NCBI GenBank assembly: GCA_949285785.1
Contig: CASEAG010000031.1
Location: 1 to 64,000 of the forward strand
Reading direction: 5' to 3'
DNA: 64,000 nucleotides
Source of the DNA: an uncultured Spirochaetales bacterium
Lineage (GTDB): Bacteria; Spirochaetota; Spirochaetia; Sphaerochaetales; Sphaerochaetaceae
The notes under the pieces were generated by a model that did no database searches, had not been told where the DNA came from, and was given only the letters and a program-made list of their open reading frames with translations. Position 1 is the stretch's first letter; each line of letters begins with the position of its first letter. The translations under genes were made by a program, and so were the position numbers. Positions 17,007-27,362 of this stretch are shown here, piece by piece.

Positions 17007-17498
17007 ATGCTTGAAGTGAGAGTGTGCAATATAGTCGAACTTGATGTGGATGCAATAGTGAACGCCGCCAATCGGAGCCTTCTGGGTGGAGGAGGTGTGG
17101 ATGGTGCCATCCACGCGGCTGCAGGACCCGGCCTCCTTGACGAGTGCCGCACTCTGGGAGGCTGTGCCACAGGTGATGCCAGGACCACGAAGGCATACGA
17201 CCTTCCATGCCGTTTCGTCATCCACACGGTGGGGCCTGTATGGCAAGGTGGTGGACATGGCGAGGACGAGGCGCTTGCCTCCTGCTACCGATCATGCCTC
17301 AGGGAGGCTGCGGCCCATGGTGTGCACTCCATCGCCTTTCCATGCATAAGCACAGGAGTGTACGGCTTCCCGCGTGAAAGGGCTGCGCGGATTGCGGTCA
17401 GGGAGCTGAAGGACAACGATCTGGATATCACGATCGTCTGCTATCTTGAGCAGGAGAAGCCTGCCTACGATATCGCCATGGCGGAGGCCGGACTTTGA
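17007..17498 (+). CDS. Macro-domain protein (ADP-ribose / O-acetyl-ADP-ribose hydrolase)
   Basis: The 163-residue protein is a single macro domain: [23 protein letters not shown] (about 14-36) with the NAAN and [10 protein letters not shown] loops, [16 protein letters not shown], and [12 protein letters not shown] (about 109-120), the second ADP-ribose loop. This is the MacroD/YmdB-type set, including the active-site Asn and Asp, so it probably removes ADP-ribose from proteins or deacetylates OAADPr. The ATG at 17007 starts the domain. Its stop overlaps the rfbB start. Confidence 0.92.
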   Translation: MLEVRVCNIVELDVDAIVNAANRSLLGGGGVDGAIHAAAGPGLLDECRTLGGCATGDARTTKAYDLPCRFVIHTVGPVWQGGGHGEDEALASCYRSCLREAAAHGVHSIAFPCISTGVYGFPRERAARIAVRELKDNDLDITIVCYLEQEKPAYDIAMAEAGL

Positions 17499-18517
17499 CA
17501 GTGCTCGTGACCGGTGGAGCCGGCTTCATAGGCTCGAACTTCGTCTTCCACATGATGAAGGAGCATCCGGAGTACAGGATCGTGTGCCTCGATGCCCTTA
17601 CGTACGCAGGAAACCTGTCCACTCTCGAGGGCGTGCTGGACGACAGGAACTTCCGCTTCGTGAAGGGAGACATAGCGGACAGGGATCTCGTCTATTCCCT
17701 CTTCGACGAGGATAGGCCGGATGTCGTTGTGAACTTCGCGGCCGAGAGCCATGTGGACCGCAGCATAGAGGATCCGGAGGTGTTCCTGAGGACGAACATC
17801 ATAGGTACGTCCGTCCTGATGGATGCATCCAGAAGATGCTGCGTGAAGAGGTTCCATCAGGTGTCCACCGACGAGGTGTATGGCGACCTTCCTCTGGACA
17901 GGCCCGACCTGTTCTTCACGGAGGACACGCCGCTGCATACATCCAGCCCTTATTCGTCCTCCAAGGCTGGAGCGGACCTTCTGGTTCTGGCATACCACAG
18001 GACATATGGACTGCCCGTGACGATATCCAGGTGCTCGAACAACTACGGCCCATACCAGTTCCCGGAGAAGCTGATACCGCTGATGATCATCAACGCGCTC
18101 TCCGACAGACCTCTGCCTGTATATGGAAAGGGGGAGAACGTGAGGGACTGGCTGTATGTGGAGGACCACTGCAGGGCCATAGACCTCATCATCCACCATG
18201 GTCGTGTTGGTGAGGTGTACAACATAGGCGGGCACAACGAGATGAAGAACATCGACATAGTCAGGCTCATCCTGAGGGAGCTCGGAAAGCCGGAGAGCCT
18301 GATCACGCATGTCGCCGACAGGAAGGGGCATGACCTGAGGTATGCGATAGACCCGGCGAAGATGCATGGCGAGCTGGGATGGCTGCCCGAGACGAGGTTC
18401 CGCGACGGGATCGTGAAGACAATAAGGTGGTACCTGGACAACGAGAACTGGTGGAAAGATATAGTAAGTGGCCATTACAAGATTGTGGAGCAAGGACTTG
18501 TCGAAAGGTGCCGTTGA
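17495..18517 (+). CDS. rfbB: dTDP-glucose 4,6-dehydratase
   Basis: The 340-residue short-chain dehydrogenase has the NAD-binding [11 protein letters not shown] at the N-terminus, [12 protein letters not shown] (about 79-90), STDEVYGDL (about 123), the YSSSKAGAD catalytic Tyr/Lys (about 151-159) and [14 protein letters not shown] (about 182-195). It makes dTDP-4-keto-6-deoxyglucose for rhamnose or related surface sugars. The start is TTG 17495, with GGAGG 7 bases upstream, overlapping the macro-domain stop. The other rml genes are not nearby. Confidence 0.94.
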   Translation: MTVLVTGGAGFIGSNFVFHMMKEHPEYRIVCLDALTYAGNLSTLEGVLDDRNFRFVKGDIADRDLVYSLFDEDRPDVVVNFAAESHVDRSIEDPEVFLRTNIIGTSVLMDASRRCCVKRFHQVSTDEVYGDLPLDRPDLFFTEDTPLHTSSPYSSSKAGADLLVLAYHRTYGLPVTISRCSNNYGPYQFPEKLIPLMIINALSDRPLPVYGKGENVRDWLYVEDHCRAIDLIIHHGRVGEVYNIGGHNEMKNIDIVRLILRELGKPESLITHVADRKGHDLRYAIDPAKMHGELGWLPETRFRDGIVKTIRWYLDNENWWKDIVSGHYKIVEQGLVERCR

Positions 18518-18672
18518 AGAATCCGCTTGTTCGTAAGGATGGCTTTCCTTTCTTCCGGATGCCTGTCGTTGCCGATGCCTTGACCAAGAACAGGTGAATC
18601 TGGCAGAATCCTGGATGTTGTCATCAGACGACTTTATCTTATACCTGCAAGACAGGAAGGGGGTGATGGTCA

Positions 18673-18882
18673 GTGGCATTTGTAAAGGTCGACGAGAATG
18701 AGCCGCTTGAGAAATCGATCAAGAGATTCAAGAGAATGGTCGAGAAGGAAGGCATCATTCGCGAGTGGAAGAAGCGCCAGTACTTCGAGAAGCCCTCGAC
18801 GATCCTCAACAGGAAGAAGAAGGCTCTTGCCCGCAAGCAGATGAAGAAAGTGCGCAAGATCCACGCCTCAAAGGCTTATTGA
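18673..18882 (+). CDS. rpsU: Ribosomal protein bS21
   Basis: The 69-residue very basic protein reads [20 protein letters not shown], then [12 protein letters not shown] and a Lys/Arg-rich tail, the standard bS21 sequence. It binds the 30S platform near the anti-Shine-Dalgarno region. It starts with GTG after GGGGGTGA and ends just before a strong terminator, so it appears monocistronic. Confidence 0.95.
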   Translation: MAFVKVDENEPLEKSIKRFKRMVEKEGIIREWKKRQYFEKPSTILNRKKKALARKQMKKVRKIHASKAY

Positions 18883-18889
18883 TCTCACG

Positions 18890-18920
18890 ACCGTCGGAGT
18901 TCCGGCGGTTTTTCTTTTCC
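18890..18920 (+). terminator. Rho-independent terminator after rpsU
   Basis: ACCGtCGG and CCGgCGGT form a stem with a 4-nt loop, followed by TTTTCTTTT. Confidence 0.9.
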
Positions 18921-18973
18921 CCTCCCTTGTCCACGACTGCTTCCAGTGGTTAGGATTGACAAAGGAGGTGGCA

Positions 18974-20602
18974 ATGTCCCGCATATTCGTCACAGGTCAT
19001 CGCAATCCGGACATGGATTCGATCGCCGCAGCGATTTCGTACAGCAGTCTCAAGAACGTCCTCGACAAGGGAAACGAATACATACCAGTCGCACTCGGGC
19101 CGCTGAACACGCAGTCCAAGGCCATGCTCGAGTCTCTCGGCCTTCCGGATCCGCTTTTCGTGAAGGATGTCTATTCGCGCGTGTCCAGCGTATATCGTCG
19201 ACCGACGCTGACTGTCGCTCCGGACGACCCGGTGTACGAACTTGTGAACATGTACAACCAGAACAATCCGTCGGTCGTCCCGATCATGGATGGCGGCGAG
19301 TTCAGGGGACTGCTGTCGATCGATGAGATCAACCGCTATTTCCTCCGTGAGAACAGGGACAGCCGGCCCGTCTACGACATTCTGCTGAAGAACATACCCC
19401 GGGTGATCAAGGGCTTCTTCCTGAAGAAGTGCTCCTGCGATATGGTGCATGGCCCAATCATGGTCGGTGCGATGGACTATAAGGTCTTCAGCCGACGCCT
19501 TGCGCATTGTCCACAGAAACCCATTCTGGTGGTCGGAAACCGTCAGGACCATATCAAGGTGGCGTTCAGGGAGCAGCTTCCGGGCATCATTCTCACAGGC
19601 ATGGACGAAGACAGCCTGCAGAGCATCGATACGGCCGGCTATGAGGGTTTCGTCTATGTATCCCATGAGGACACCGCAGAGACCATCCGCCTGCTGCGTC
19701 TGTCGGTCGCCGTCGATGGGCTTCTCGTGCACAAGAGTCATGGGCGGGTCACCGACGACATGCTCTTCGAGTCGGCCAAGGGCATGCTGCTTGACAGCGA
19801 CCAGCGTGGCCTTCCCGTCTTCAGCCACGAGGATGGCTCCTTCGTCGGGTTCATCACCCGCCGCTGCTTCCTGACGCAGCCCAGGCAGAAGCTCATCATG
19901 GTGGACCATAATGAGGCCATGCAGTCAGTGCAGGGAATCGAGGATGCGGATATAGTCGAGATCGTCGACCACCATAGGCTGGACGCTCCCAAGACTCGTA
20001 GTCCGATATCGATCATGGCATCTCCTGTGGGAAGCACATGCACGATCGTATACGACCAGTACAGGCGATACGGCGTGGAGATGGACCGCAGCATCGCACA
20101 GCTCATCCTTGCCGGGATAACCTCCGACACGGTCATGCTCAAGAGTCCCACCACGACCATGCTGGACACGGGTGCCGTGCAGGACATCTGCACACGCTTC
20201 TCGATCGACTACGACGGATTCTGCCGCGAGCTCTTCTCCCATGGATCGTCGCTTTCCTCCCTGGACGAGGTCAAGGCGGTGTCCAGCGACTTCAAGATCT
20301 ACGACGAATGCGGCGTGCGATTCGGCATCGGTCAGGTAGAGGTCACCACGTTCTCGGACATCGGGGAGGTCAAGGAGCGCTACATACGCGCGCTTGAGCA
20401 GATGAAGCGCACTGAGAAGCTGGAATGGACGATGCTGCTTGTGACGAACGTGATGAGCGAGGAATCCATGCTTCTCACCACGCAGTACAAGAAGTGTTAC
20501 AAGCTGCTTTATGAACAGAAGGAGGATGGCGTCTACAGCCTTCCCGGCGTTCTGTCCAGGAAGAAGCAGCTGCTGCCCGAGATAATAAGGGTGCTGGGCT
20601 AG
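18974..20602 (+). CDS. ppaC: Manganese-dependent inorganic pyrophosphatase with CBS-DRTGG regulatory region
   Basis: The 542-residue family II pyrophosphatase starts GHRNPDMDSIAAAI (DHH domain), is interrupted by a CBS pair and DRTGG-like domain (about 65-300), and resumes with VEIVDHHRLDAP (about 327-338), then LILAGITSDTVMLKSPTTT and the DHHA2 domain. CBS-type family II enzymes hydrolyse PPi and are controlled by adenine nucleotides. A perfect AAAGGAGG precedes ATG 18974. It ends 4 bases into the convergent rel gene. PPi control may matter to the PPi-like phosphofructokinase at 59-60 kb. Confidence 0.93.
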   Translation: MSRIFVTGHRNPDMDSIAAAISYSSLKNVLDKGNEYIPVALGPLNTQSKAMLESLGLPDPLFVKDVYSRVSSVYRRPTLTVAPDDPVYELVNMYNQNNPSVVPIMDGGEFRGLLSIDEINRYFLRENRDSRPVYDILLKNIPRVIKGFFLKKCSCDMVHGPIMVGAMDYKVFSRRLAHCPQKPILVVGNRQDHIKVAFREQLPGIILTGMDEDSLQSIDTAGYEGFVYVSHEDTAETIRLLRLSVAVDGLLVHKSHGRVTDDMLFESAKGMLLDSDQRGLPVFSHEDGSFVGFITRRCFLTQPRQKLIMVDHNEAMQSVQGIEDADIVEIVDHHRLDAPKTRSPISIMASPVGSTCTIVYDQYRRYGVEMDRSIAQLILAGITSDTVMLKSPTTTMLDTGAVQDICTRFSIDYDGFCRELFSHGSSLSSLDEVKAVSSDFKIYDECGVRFGIGQVEVTTFSDIGEVKERYIRALEQMKRTEKLEWTMLLVTNVMSEESMLLTTQYKKCYKLLYEQKEDGVYSLPGVLSRKKQLLPEIIRVLG

Positions 20603-22602
20603 TCCGTACCCTGGATTCTTATGATGCTGGGAAGCAGTCTTATCGAGGAGAGCATCTTGTGCATCTCCACTTCGTTGTTGGCGCTTACCGTGAACGTTCC
20701 CGACAGGCCTTCCGAGCACACGTCCAGACTGCCGGCGATCAGCCGGCCGTTGTACTTCTTCACCGCACCGTCGATCTCGCCGAAGAGTTCGGCGTTCATC
20801 TTCGCCGTGACCTTGAAGCGTCTGACAAGCTCATGGCTGTCCCATTCCACGGGCACGAGCCTCTTGTCCGCCTCGGCCATGTTGGCCAGGTTCTTGCAGT
20901 CCTTGCGGTGTATGACGTAGCCGCGACCGCGTGTGATGTATGCGACGATGTCGTCGCCGTACACTGGATTGCAGCACTTGGCGAAGTCGAAGAGAATGTT
21001 GCTGTTGTTGTTTATAATCACGGAGGAGCTGGACTTCTCCGTGGGGATGAAGCGGATGCCCTGCATCACCGGAATGATCGGCTTGAGCGGCTTGTCCTCC
21101 TCCTCGCTCTTCGTCTCCTTCTTCTTCTGCTCGTTCTGCACGGCCGGTGCGTTCTTGTTCAGCCATGCCATGATCTTCTTGCGTGCGGACGAGGTCTTGG
21201 CGATTTCCAGCCAGGCATGATGAGGATGGGCGGAAGGGGAGGTCAGAATCTCCACGACCTGTGTGTTGCCAAGCGGCTTCGAAAGAGGGATGATGCTTCC
21301 ATCGGCTTTTGCACCTGTAGTATGTACTCCGATTTCGGTATGTATCTTGAAGGCAAAATCAAGTGCAGTCGCTCCGACAGGCAGTTCGATGACACGGCCC
21401 TGAGGCGTGAAGACGACGATGGAGTCCTTCAGAAGCTCGTTCTTGATCTCGTCCATGTAGTCCTCGTTCTGCTCTATCTCCTTGGACCAGTTCTTGATCT
21501 TGTCGATTATCTTCTGGTAGTTGATGCTGTCGTAGTGCTTCCACACGCCGCTCTCGCTGCCGGTGGAGGCCTTGTATGACCAGTGGGCCGCGACGCCTTC
21601 CTCCGCGGTCTTGTCCATCTCACGGGTTCGGATCTGTATTTCCAGATGACGGTTGTTCGGGCCGAGGACCGTGGTGTGGAGCGACTGGTAGTTGTTCGTC
21701 TTCGGCATCGCTATGTAGTCCTTGAACCGGCCTTCGATCGGAGGCCAGGTCTGATGGATGATGCCGAGGATGTTGTAGCACTCGCCGACCGTGTCGCAGA
21801 TGACGCGTACTCCCAGCACGTCGAAGATCTCGTCGATCTCCTTCTTGCGCCTCTTTATCTTCAGGTAGACCGAATAGACGTGCTTGACACGTCCCTTGAC
21901 GGAGATGTTGGTCATGCCCTGCTTGGCGCATTCCATGAGAATCGTCTTCTGGACGTTCTTGATGTATGCGTTGTACTCGCCCTTCTTCGAGAGGAGGAAG
22001 TCCGAGATGTACTGGTAGGTGTCGGGCTTGAGCGTCTTGAGCGACAGGTCCTCCAGTTCCGTCTTCATCCACGAGATTCCAAGGTTTCCGGCAAGCGGGG
22101 CGAAGATGTCCAGACAGTCCTGGGCGATCTCCTTCTGCCTTTGCGGGGCAAGAGAGGAGAGGGTGCGCATGTTGTGCAGCTTGTCGGACAGCTTGATTAT
22201 GATGACACGCATGTCCTTGCCCATGGCGAAGAACATCTTACGGATGGTCTCCGCCTCCTGAAGGCTCTTCGACTCGCTCTTGAGACGCGAGATCTTCGTC
22301 ACGCCGTCGACCATCAGCGCGACGGACGCACCGAAGCGCTCCTCGATGTCGGCGAGCGTGGCGTCGGTATCCTCGACGACATCATGCAGAAGACCCGCAC
22401 AGATCGTGTCGGCGTCCATGCCGAGCTGGATCAGGATGCTCCCCACTGCAAGGGGATGGATTATGTAGGGCTCACCGCTCTTTCGTTTCTGGTCGCCATG
22501 CAGCGAATCGGCATAGAGCGCTGCGCTCAGAATCCTCTCCTGATCCTCCTTGGGATACTGGAAGGCCTTCTGATAGAACTTCTGGACGAGCTGTTCATGC
22601 AT
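20599..22602 (-). CDS. rel: Bifunctional (p)ppGpp synthetase/hydrolase, Rel/SpoT
   Basis: The 667-residue protein has the HD hydrolase with HDVVEDT (73-79) and RFGASVALMVDGVTK, the synthetase domain with RFKDYIAMPKTNNYQSLHTTV, TGS (VVFTPQGRVIELPVGATALDFAF), then a helical/zinc-finger-like part and a C-terminal ACT domain. The stretch RRKKEIDEIFD fits the basic RxKD-type loop of bifunctional enzymes. With both catalytic halves intact it should be the main stringent-response enzyme. It is convergent with ppaC. Confidence 0.95.
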   Translation of the reverse strand: MHEQLVQKFYQKAFQYPKEDQERILSAALYADSLHGDQKRKSGEPYIIHPLAVGSILIQLGMDADTICAGLLHDVVEDTDATLADIEERFGASVALMVDGVTKISRLKSESKSLQEAETIRKMFFAMGKDMRVIIIKLSDKLHNMRTLSSLAPQRQKEIAQDCLDIFAPLAGNLGISWMKTELEDLSLKTLKPDTYQYISDFLLSKKGEYNAYIKNVQKTILMECAKQGMTNISVKGRVKHVYSVYLKIKRRKKEIDEIFDVLGVRVICDTVGECYNILGIIHQTWPPIEGRFKDYIAMPKTNNYQSLHTTVLGPNNRHLEIQIRTREMDKTAEEGVAAHWSYKASTGSESGVWKHYDSINYQKIIDKIKNWSKEIEQNEDYMDEIKNELLKDSIVVFTPQGRVIELPVGATALDFAFKIHTEIGVHTTGAKADGSIIPLSKPLGNTQVVEILTSPSAHPHHAWLEIAKTSSARKKIMAWLNKNAPAVQNEQKKKETKSEEEDKPLKPIIPVMQGIRFIPTEKSSSSVIINNNSNILFDFAKCCNPVYGDDIVAYITRGRGYVIHRKDCKNLANMAEADKRLVPVEWDSHELVRRFKVTAKMNAELFGEIDGAVKKYNGRLIAGSLDVCSEGLSGTFTVSANNEVEMHKMLSSIRLLPSIIRIQGTD

Positions 22603-22640
22603 AATCTGTCCTCAACCCCTTGTTTTATAAGAAGATATCC

Positions 22641-22678
22641 AAAAAAAGGGCATATATGCAACACTTCAGGCCCCTTTT
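22641..22678 (-). terminator. Terminator of the HExxH/DUF2786 gene
   Basis: On the minus strand AAAAGGGG pairs with CCCTTTT around a 24-nt interior and runs into seven Ts, just after the stop codon at 22678. Confidence 0.55.
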
Positions 22679-23718
22679 CAGCCTCCAGGCAGGAGTCCTG
22701 TGGCCGTTCCATCGTCGCAGACGCCCTTGCGGATTCTCAGCGACCTGCCGAACGACCTTCCATTCTCGTAGACGTCCGGATCGTAGCGGTGTCTGGAATG
22801 TCTTGTCACGAGTCTTGTATCATGAAAGACCAGTGAGCGTGTCAGACGCTCGTTGTCGCGCTCGACGACGGCAAGGGCGGTGCCCACCTCGTCAGCCGAT
22901 TCCGTCTGTCTTCTCTGCTGCAGCGCGCTGTAGACACCGTCGTAGAAGCTGTTGGTGCCGGTGATGCCGTAATACCTGCCCGGCTCCTTAGAACGGCGTC
23001 TTCTCAGCTCTCCCTCGATTGCGCTGTGAAGCACATCCACGAGATAGGATGCGACCTCGAGCTCGCCACGTCTTCCGTAGGCGCGGATGCAGACGCCTGA
23101 AGCGGTACGCACCTGAACAAGATACACCCCTGTCTGCAGGGCCGCCATCTGGCACAGCCTCTGTCTGCTCGATGGAATCTTGCGGGGAGACGAATACAGG
23201 TCGCACCAGCAGATGGACTGTCCATCGACATCGTCTTCGTCCTCGAGAGAATACTCGGCCACGAGCTGGCGAACCTTCCTGAGAGCCGCCTGGCTCTCCG
23301 CCTCGAACGGGGAGGAGGAGAGGGCCCTGAGCTTCCTGACCTTGTCGACGATTCCGGCACGCTGTCCAATCTCGACCTTCGCCCTGGAATAGTCCTCGTC
23401 GCAGCCCAGACGTCCGCACCAGGCCCGGAACGAGGCGTCATGTTCGAGAGAACCGTTCTCAATGTGGTTCCGCCAGTGGGCAAGCTCATGTCTGGATATC
23501 TGGACAATCGTCTCGTAAGGATGGCTTATCAAGGCATCGGAGATGAATATTGCACCGGAAGCGCTGTCATATAGCCCCAGCAGGCCATCTTTCAGCGGGG
23601 AGAAGAAGACGGGCGGATGCTGCGGTCCGACAAGCGTCGTCATGTCATCCTCAAGCCGTCTTGAAAGCTCCAGCGCCTTCTCGCTGTACAGGTGTATGAT
23701 GCGTTCCACGCCTGACAT
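22678..23718 (-). CDS. HExxH metalloprotease-like protein with DUF2786 segment
   Basis: This 346-residue cytoplasmic protein carries ISRHELAHWRNH (about 72-83), a zincin HExxH motif of the SprT/DUF45 style. Next comes DKVRKLRALSSSPFEAESQAALRK-like sequence (from about 116), matching the KIRKLLALA..EAE..AA pattern of DUF2786. The C-terminal half is Arg-rich and unassigned. DUF2786 proteins with a zincin half are known from bacteria and phages but have no proven substrate. ATG 23718 has GGAGG upstream; longer upstream frame residues are antisense to rimO. Confidence 0.7.
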   Translation of the reverse strand: MSGVERIIHLYSEKALELSRRLEDDMTTLVGPQHPPVFFSPLKDGLLGLYDSASGAIFISDALISHPYETIVQISRHELAHWRNHIENGSLEHDASFRAWCGRLGCDEDYSRAKVEIGQRAGIVDKVRKLRALSSSPFEAESQAALRKVRQLVAEYSLEDEDDVDGQSICWCDLYSSPRKIPSSRQRLCQMAALQTGVYLVQVRTASGVCIRAYGRRGELEVASYLVDVLHSAIEGELRRRRSKEPGRYYGITGTNSFYDGVYSALQQRRQTESADEVGTALAVVERDNERLTRSLVFHDTRLVTRHSRHRYDPDVYENGRSFGRSLRIRKGVCDDGTATGLLPGG

Positions 23719-23775
23719 GATGGCATCGCCTCCGTTCCTTGTCCATCCTCTCCAAAGCCGGTAGAATGACAGGTC

Positions 23776-25128
23776 ATGGAAGAAGGAAAGTCCATATATG
23801 TAGAGAGTCTCGGCTGTGCCAAGAACCAGGTCGACAGCGAGACGCTGCTCGCCCTTGCCGAGAAGGCCGGCTACAGGATCGAGGGCGATCCGATGAAGGC
23901 GTCGGTAGTCGTGGTGAACACCTGCGGCTTCATCGAGAGTGCGAAGAAGGAGGCCATAGACACCTTCTTCACGTTCCATGGCGCACTGCCCGAAGACACG
24001 AAGCTCGTGCTTGCAGGCTGTCTCGCCCAGCGCTATTTCGACGAGCTGGAGCTGCCGGAGGCCGATGCCGTGTTCGGCAATCACGACCTGTCGGCGTTCC
24101 CCGTTCTCCTTGAGAATCTCGAGAAGGCGGAAAAGGGCGACCAGGTGCGCCTATGCCCTGGGACAGACCGCACGAAGAGCGACTGCAGAAGGACGCATCT
24201 GCTTTCGAGGAAGGGCTCTGCATACCTCAAGATAAGCGAGGGGTGCAACCACAGGTGCAACTACTGCGCCATTCCCCTCATCAGAGGCCCTCTGGTCTCC
24301 AGGAGAGAGGAGGACATCATCGCCGACGCCCGTGACCTGATCGCTCGTGGAGTGTACGAGATCAACATCGTCGCCCAGGACCTGGGCGCGTATGGCACCG
24401 ATCTGGACGAGAATGGCAGGAGCCGTTTCCCCGAGCTCGTGAGGAAGCTGGCATCTCTTGATGGCGAGTATGTCATCAGGATGCTTTACATACACCCGGA
24501 CACATTCCCGATGGAGCTGCTGGATGTCGTACGCGAGAACAGCAGGATCCTCCCTTATTTCGACATACCGTTCCAGCACAGTCATCCGTCGGTGCTGCGT
24601 CTGATGAAGAGAAGCGGAGACCGCGAGACCTATGTCTCTCTGGTCAGAAGGATAAGGGAGGCGCTGCCTGATGCAGTGGTGCGCACAACCCTGATGCTCG
24701 GCTTCCCTGGGGAGGACGAGGAGGCGTTCAGGGATCTGATGGCCTTCATCGAAGAAGCGCAGTTCGACTGGATGGGCTCGTTCCTCTATTCGAGGGAGGA
24801 GGACACCCCCGCCTATGACATGAGGAGCCAAAAGGAGCATGACAGGGCGCACAAGGTCGCGATGCGCTGGCAGAAGGAGCTCGAGGCCCGTCAAGAGGAG
24901 ATATCCATGAAGCGTCTGGAACGTTTCGTGGGCAGGACGTTCCGGGCCATCGTAGAGGAGCCGATCCAGGGCGAGGACCTCGCCATCGCCCGCATCTACA
25001 GCCAGGCGCCGGATGTCGATGGCCTGACGGTGATAATGGGCGAAGGGCTGAAGGAGGGCGACGTGGTGCGCGTGGGCATACGTGCCGTACGCGGCCTGGA
25101 TCTCGAGGCGGTGCTGATCGATGAGTGA
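23776..25128 (+). CDS. rimO: Ribosomal protein uS12 methylthiotransferase
   Basis: The 450-residue radical-SAM methylthiotransferase has the UPF0004 domain (VESLGCAKNQVDSE, VVNTCGFIESAKKEAID, LAGCLAQRY; three Cys for the auxiliary cluster), the radical-SAM motif CNHRCNYCAIP (about 156-166), and a C-terminal TRAM domain. SLGCAKNxVDSE is the RimO rather than MiaB form. It methylthiolates Asp89 of S12. It overlaps the next gene by 8 bases. Confidence 0.95.
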   Translation: MEEGKSIYVESLGCAKNQVDSETLLALAEKAGYRIEGDPMKASVVVVNTCGFIESAKKEAIDTFFTFHGALPEDTKLVLAGCLAQRYFDELELPEADAVFGNHDLSAFPVLLENLEKAEKGDQVRLCPGTDRTKSDCRRTHLLSRKGSAYLKISEGCNHRCNYCAIPLIRGPLVSRREEDIIADARDLIARGVYEINIVAQDLGAYGTDLDENGRSRFPELVRKLASLDGEYVIRMLYIHPDTFPMELLDVVRENSRILPYFDIPFQHSHPSVLRLMKRSGDRETYVSLVRRIREALPDAVVRTTLMLGFPGEDEEAFRDLMAFIEEAQFDWMGSFLYSREEDTPAYDMRSQKEHDRAHKVAMRWQKELEARQEEISMKRLERFVGRTFRAIVEEPIQGEDLAIARIYSQAPDVDGLTVIMGEGLKEGDVVRVGIRAVRGLDLEAVLIDE

Positions 25129-27358
25129 AGACTATCTCGACTGTCTCAACGGACCGCAGAGGGAGGCGGTGCTCGACTATGACCATCACCTCCTTGTCCT
25201 AGCCGGCGCCGGATCTGGCAAGACCCGTGTCATAACCACCAAGATCGTGCATGCGATCCGGCAGATGGGTTACGCCCCCTGGCAGATTCTCGCCGTCACG
25301 TTCACCAACAAGGCGGCAAAGGAGATGAGGGGCCGTGTGGAGGCCATGCTGGGCGACGAGTACGACATCTCCTCTCTGGAGATGAAGACGTTCCACTCGT
25401 ATGGAGCCGGGCTGCTGCGCCGTTATGCCTCCAAAATAGGGTATTCATCCACATTCAACATCTACGACGACAGCGACAGCCAGAGCCTGTTGGCCTCCCT
25501 GTTTCCGGATGAGAACCGCCAGACCATCCGCGAATACTGCCGCAGGATATCCCTGCTGAAGGACAAGGGCGTTCTTCCGGACGACGACTGCCGTGAGCTC
25601 GAGGCAGCAGAGGAGCAGCTTCCGGGACTGCGCATGCACTTCAGGATGTATCAGAAGAGCCTGTGTGCAAACCAGTGCATGGACTTCGCCGACCTGATCC
25701 TGAGAAGCAACGAGCTGATGGAGGAGAACAGCGATGTGCGGGAGCATCTGCACAGAAGATATCGCCTGATACTCGTCGACGAGTACCAGGACTCCAACGG
25801 CAGCCAGTTCAAGATGCTCCACAGCCTGGTCGGCGAGCACACGCAGCTGGTGGTCGTAGGCGATGACGACCAGAGCATATACCGCTTCCGCGGGGCCGAG
25901 ATCGGCAACATCCTGCATTTCGGCGACGACTACAAGAACGTGAGGACTATAAAGCTGGAGGAGAACTACCGCTCGACGAAGAGCATAATCGCACTGGCAT
26001 CGAACCTTATCAGCCACAACCGCACCAGACATGCCAAGACGCTGTTCACCAACAACGAGGAAGGGGAGAAGCCGAGACTCCTGAACTGCTACAACGAGAG
26101 CGACGAGGCGTTGCAGATCGCCTCCATCATCCTCAAGGACCTCGGCCGGAAGGACACTGCGGTCCTCTTCAGGACCAATGCCCAGTCGCGTGCCTTCGAG
26201 ACGACGCTTTCAGGACTGAAGGTGAGCTACCAGCTCGTCGGTGCGCTCCGCTTCTACGAGCGTGAGGAGGTCAAGGACATGCTGTGTGTCTTCTCCCTCA
26301 TGCTCAACGGACGCGACTCCGTCTCCTACCAGAGGATCATCAACAAGCCTGCACGCGGAATCGGGAAGCAGAGCATCCAGAAGATACTCGCTCTGGACGA
26401 TGATGCGATCCGGGCCACGAGGGCGGCGCTGGAGGCCGGCATCCTGTCCAGAGGGGCGCACAAGGGCGCCTCCGACTTCATCGCGGCCTACGATGGTGCC
26501 ATGGACATGCTGGCGAAGGGGACGGCGCTGGGTGATGTGGCCAACTGGTGTATCCGCCAGTTCGGATTCTGGGACTATTACAGCGAGGAGAGCGATGTCG
26601 CCACGAGGCGCACCAGAATGGAGAACCTCAACGCCCTGGTCACCGCCATCGGGGAGTTCCCCCCGTCCCTCGAGGGGCTTGCGTCTTTCCTCGAGTCGAT
26701 AACCCTGGACTCCAGCGCCATCCCCGGAGACGAGGGCTCACAGCGCATCAGCCCCGACAAGTCGGTCGTGAAGCTGATCACCATGCACAACACGAAGGGA
26801 CTGGAGTTCGACACGGTCTTCGTCACCGGGCTTGAGGACGACATAATCCCCGGCAACCGGAGCGGGCAGAGCGATGCCGACGTCGAGGAGGAGAGGAGGA
26901 TATTCTACGTGGCCGTGACCCGGGCCCGCAAGGAGCTCTATCTCTCGTGGGCGAAGGGGCGTCAGCAGTGGGGGCAGTTCGCGATCCAGTACCCGACGCG
27001 GTTCCTGCGCGACATCCCGTCCCAGTGCTATGACGGATCCCTTTCAGACAGCAGGGCGGTCACGCACAGCGCCTCGTCCTACACGAGCCGTTATGGATGG
27101 ACCAGCCGGTCTTCCCAGAGAGAGCGTGTACCCGACAACGTGTTCCCGGAACCTCAGACGAAGAGTGTGGAGAGGAAGCGCAACGACACGAAATTCGAAG
27201 TCGGGGACAACGTCATGTCGCCGGACTACGGGCGGGGAAGCGTCGTAAGCTGCGATGTGCGCGGTGACAAGACCATCATCCGCGTCTCATACGACAGCGG
27301 CCGCAAGGCGATATACAACACGGCATACTGCAATCTGGAGAAGATCCTGGATGAATGA
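25121..27358 (+). CDS. pcrA: UvrD/PcrA superfamily I DNA helicase
   Basis: The 745-residue helicase has motifs Q (LNGPQREAV), I (LAGAGSGKTR, about 28-37), Ia (TFTNKAAKEM), II (VDEYQDSN), III (GDDDQSIYRFRGA), IV (ENYRST), V (ITMHNTKGLEFDTVFV) and VI (FYVAVTRARKELYLS). The C-terminal Tudor-like segment DNVMSPDYGRGSVVS is as in UvrD/PcrA and may contact RNA polymerase. It should act in nucleotide excision and mismatch repair. It is translationally coupled to rimO. Confidence 0.95.
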   Translation: MSEDYLDCLNGPQREAVLDYDHHLLVLAGAGSGKTRVITTKIVHAIRQMGYAPWQILAVTFTNKAAKEMRGRVEAMLGDEYDISSLEMKTFHSYGAGLLRRYASKIGYSSTFNIYDDSDSQSLLASLFPDENRQTIREYCRRISLLKDKGVLPDDDCRELEAAEEQLPGLRMHFRMYQKSLCANQCMDFADLILRSNELMEENSDVREHLHRRYRLILVDEYQDSNGSQFKMLHSLVGEHTQLVVVGDDDQSIYRFRGAEIGNILHFGDDYKNVRTIKLEENYRSTKSIIALASNLISHNRTRHAKTLFTNNEEGEKPRLLNCYNESDEALQIASIILKDLGRKDTAVLFRTNAQSRAFETTLSGLKVSYQLVGALRFYEREEVKDMLCVFSLMLNGRDSVSYQRIINKPARGIGKQSIQKILALDDDAIRATRAALEAGILSRGAHKGASDFIAAYDGAMDMLAKGTALGDVANWCIRQFGFWDYYSEESDVATRRTRMENLNALVTAIGEFPPSLEGLASFLESITLDSSAIPGDEGSQRISPDKSVVKLITMHNTKGLEFDTVFVTGLEDDIIPGNRSGQSDADVEEERRIFYVAVTRARKELYLSWAKGRQQWGQFAIQYPTRFLRDIPSQCYDGSLSDSRAVTHSASSYTSRYGWTSRSSQRERVPDNVFPEPQTKSVERKRNDTKFEVGDNVMSPDYGRGSVVSCDVRGDKTIIRVSYDSGRKAIYNTAYCNLEKILDE

Positions 27359-27362
27359 ACGA

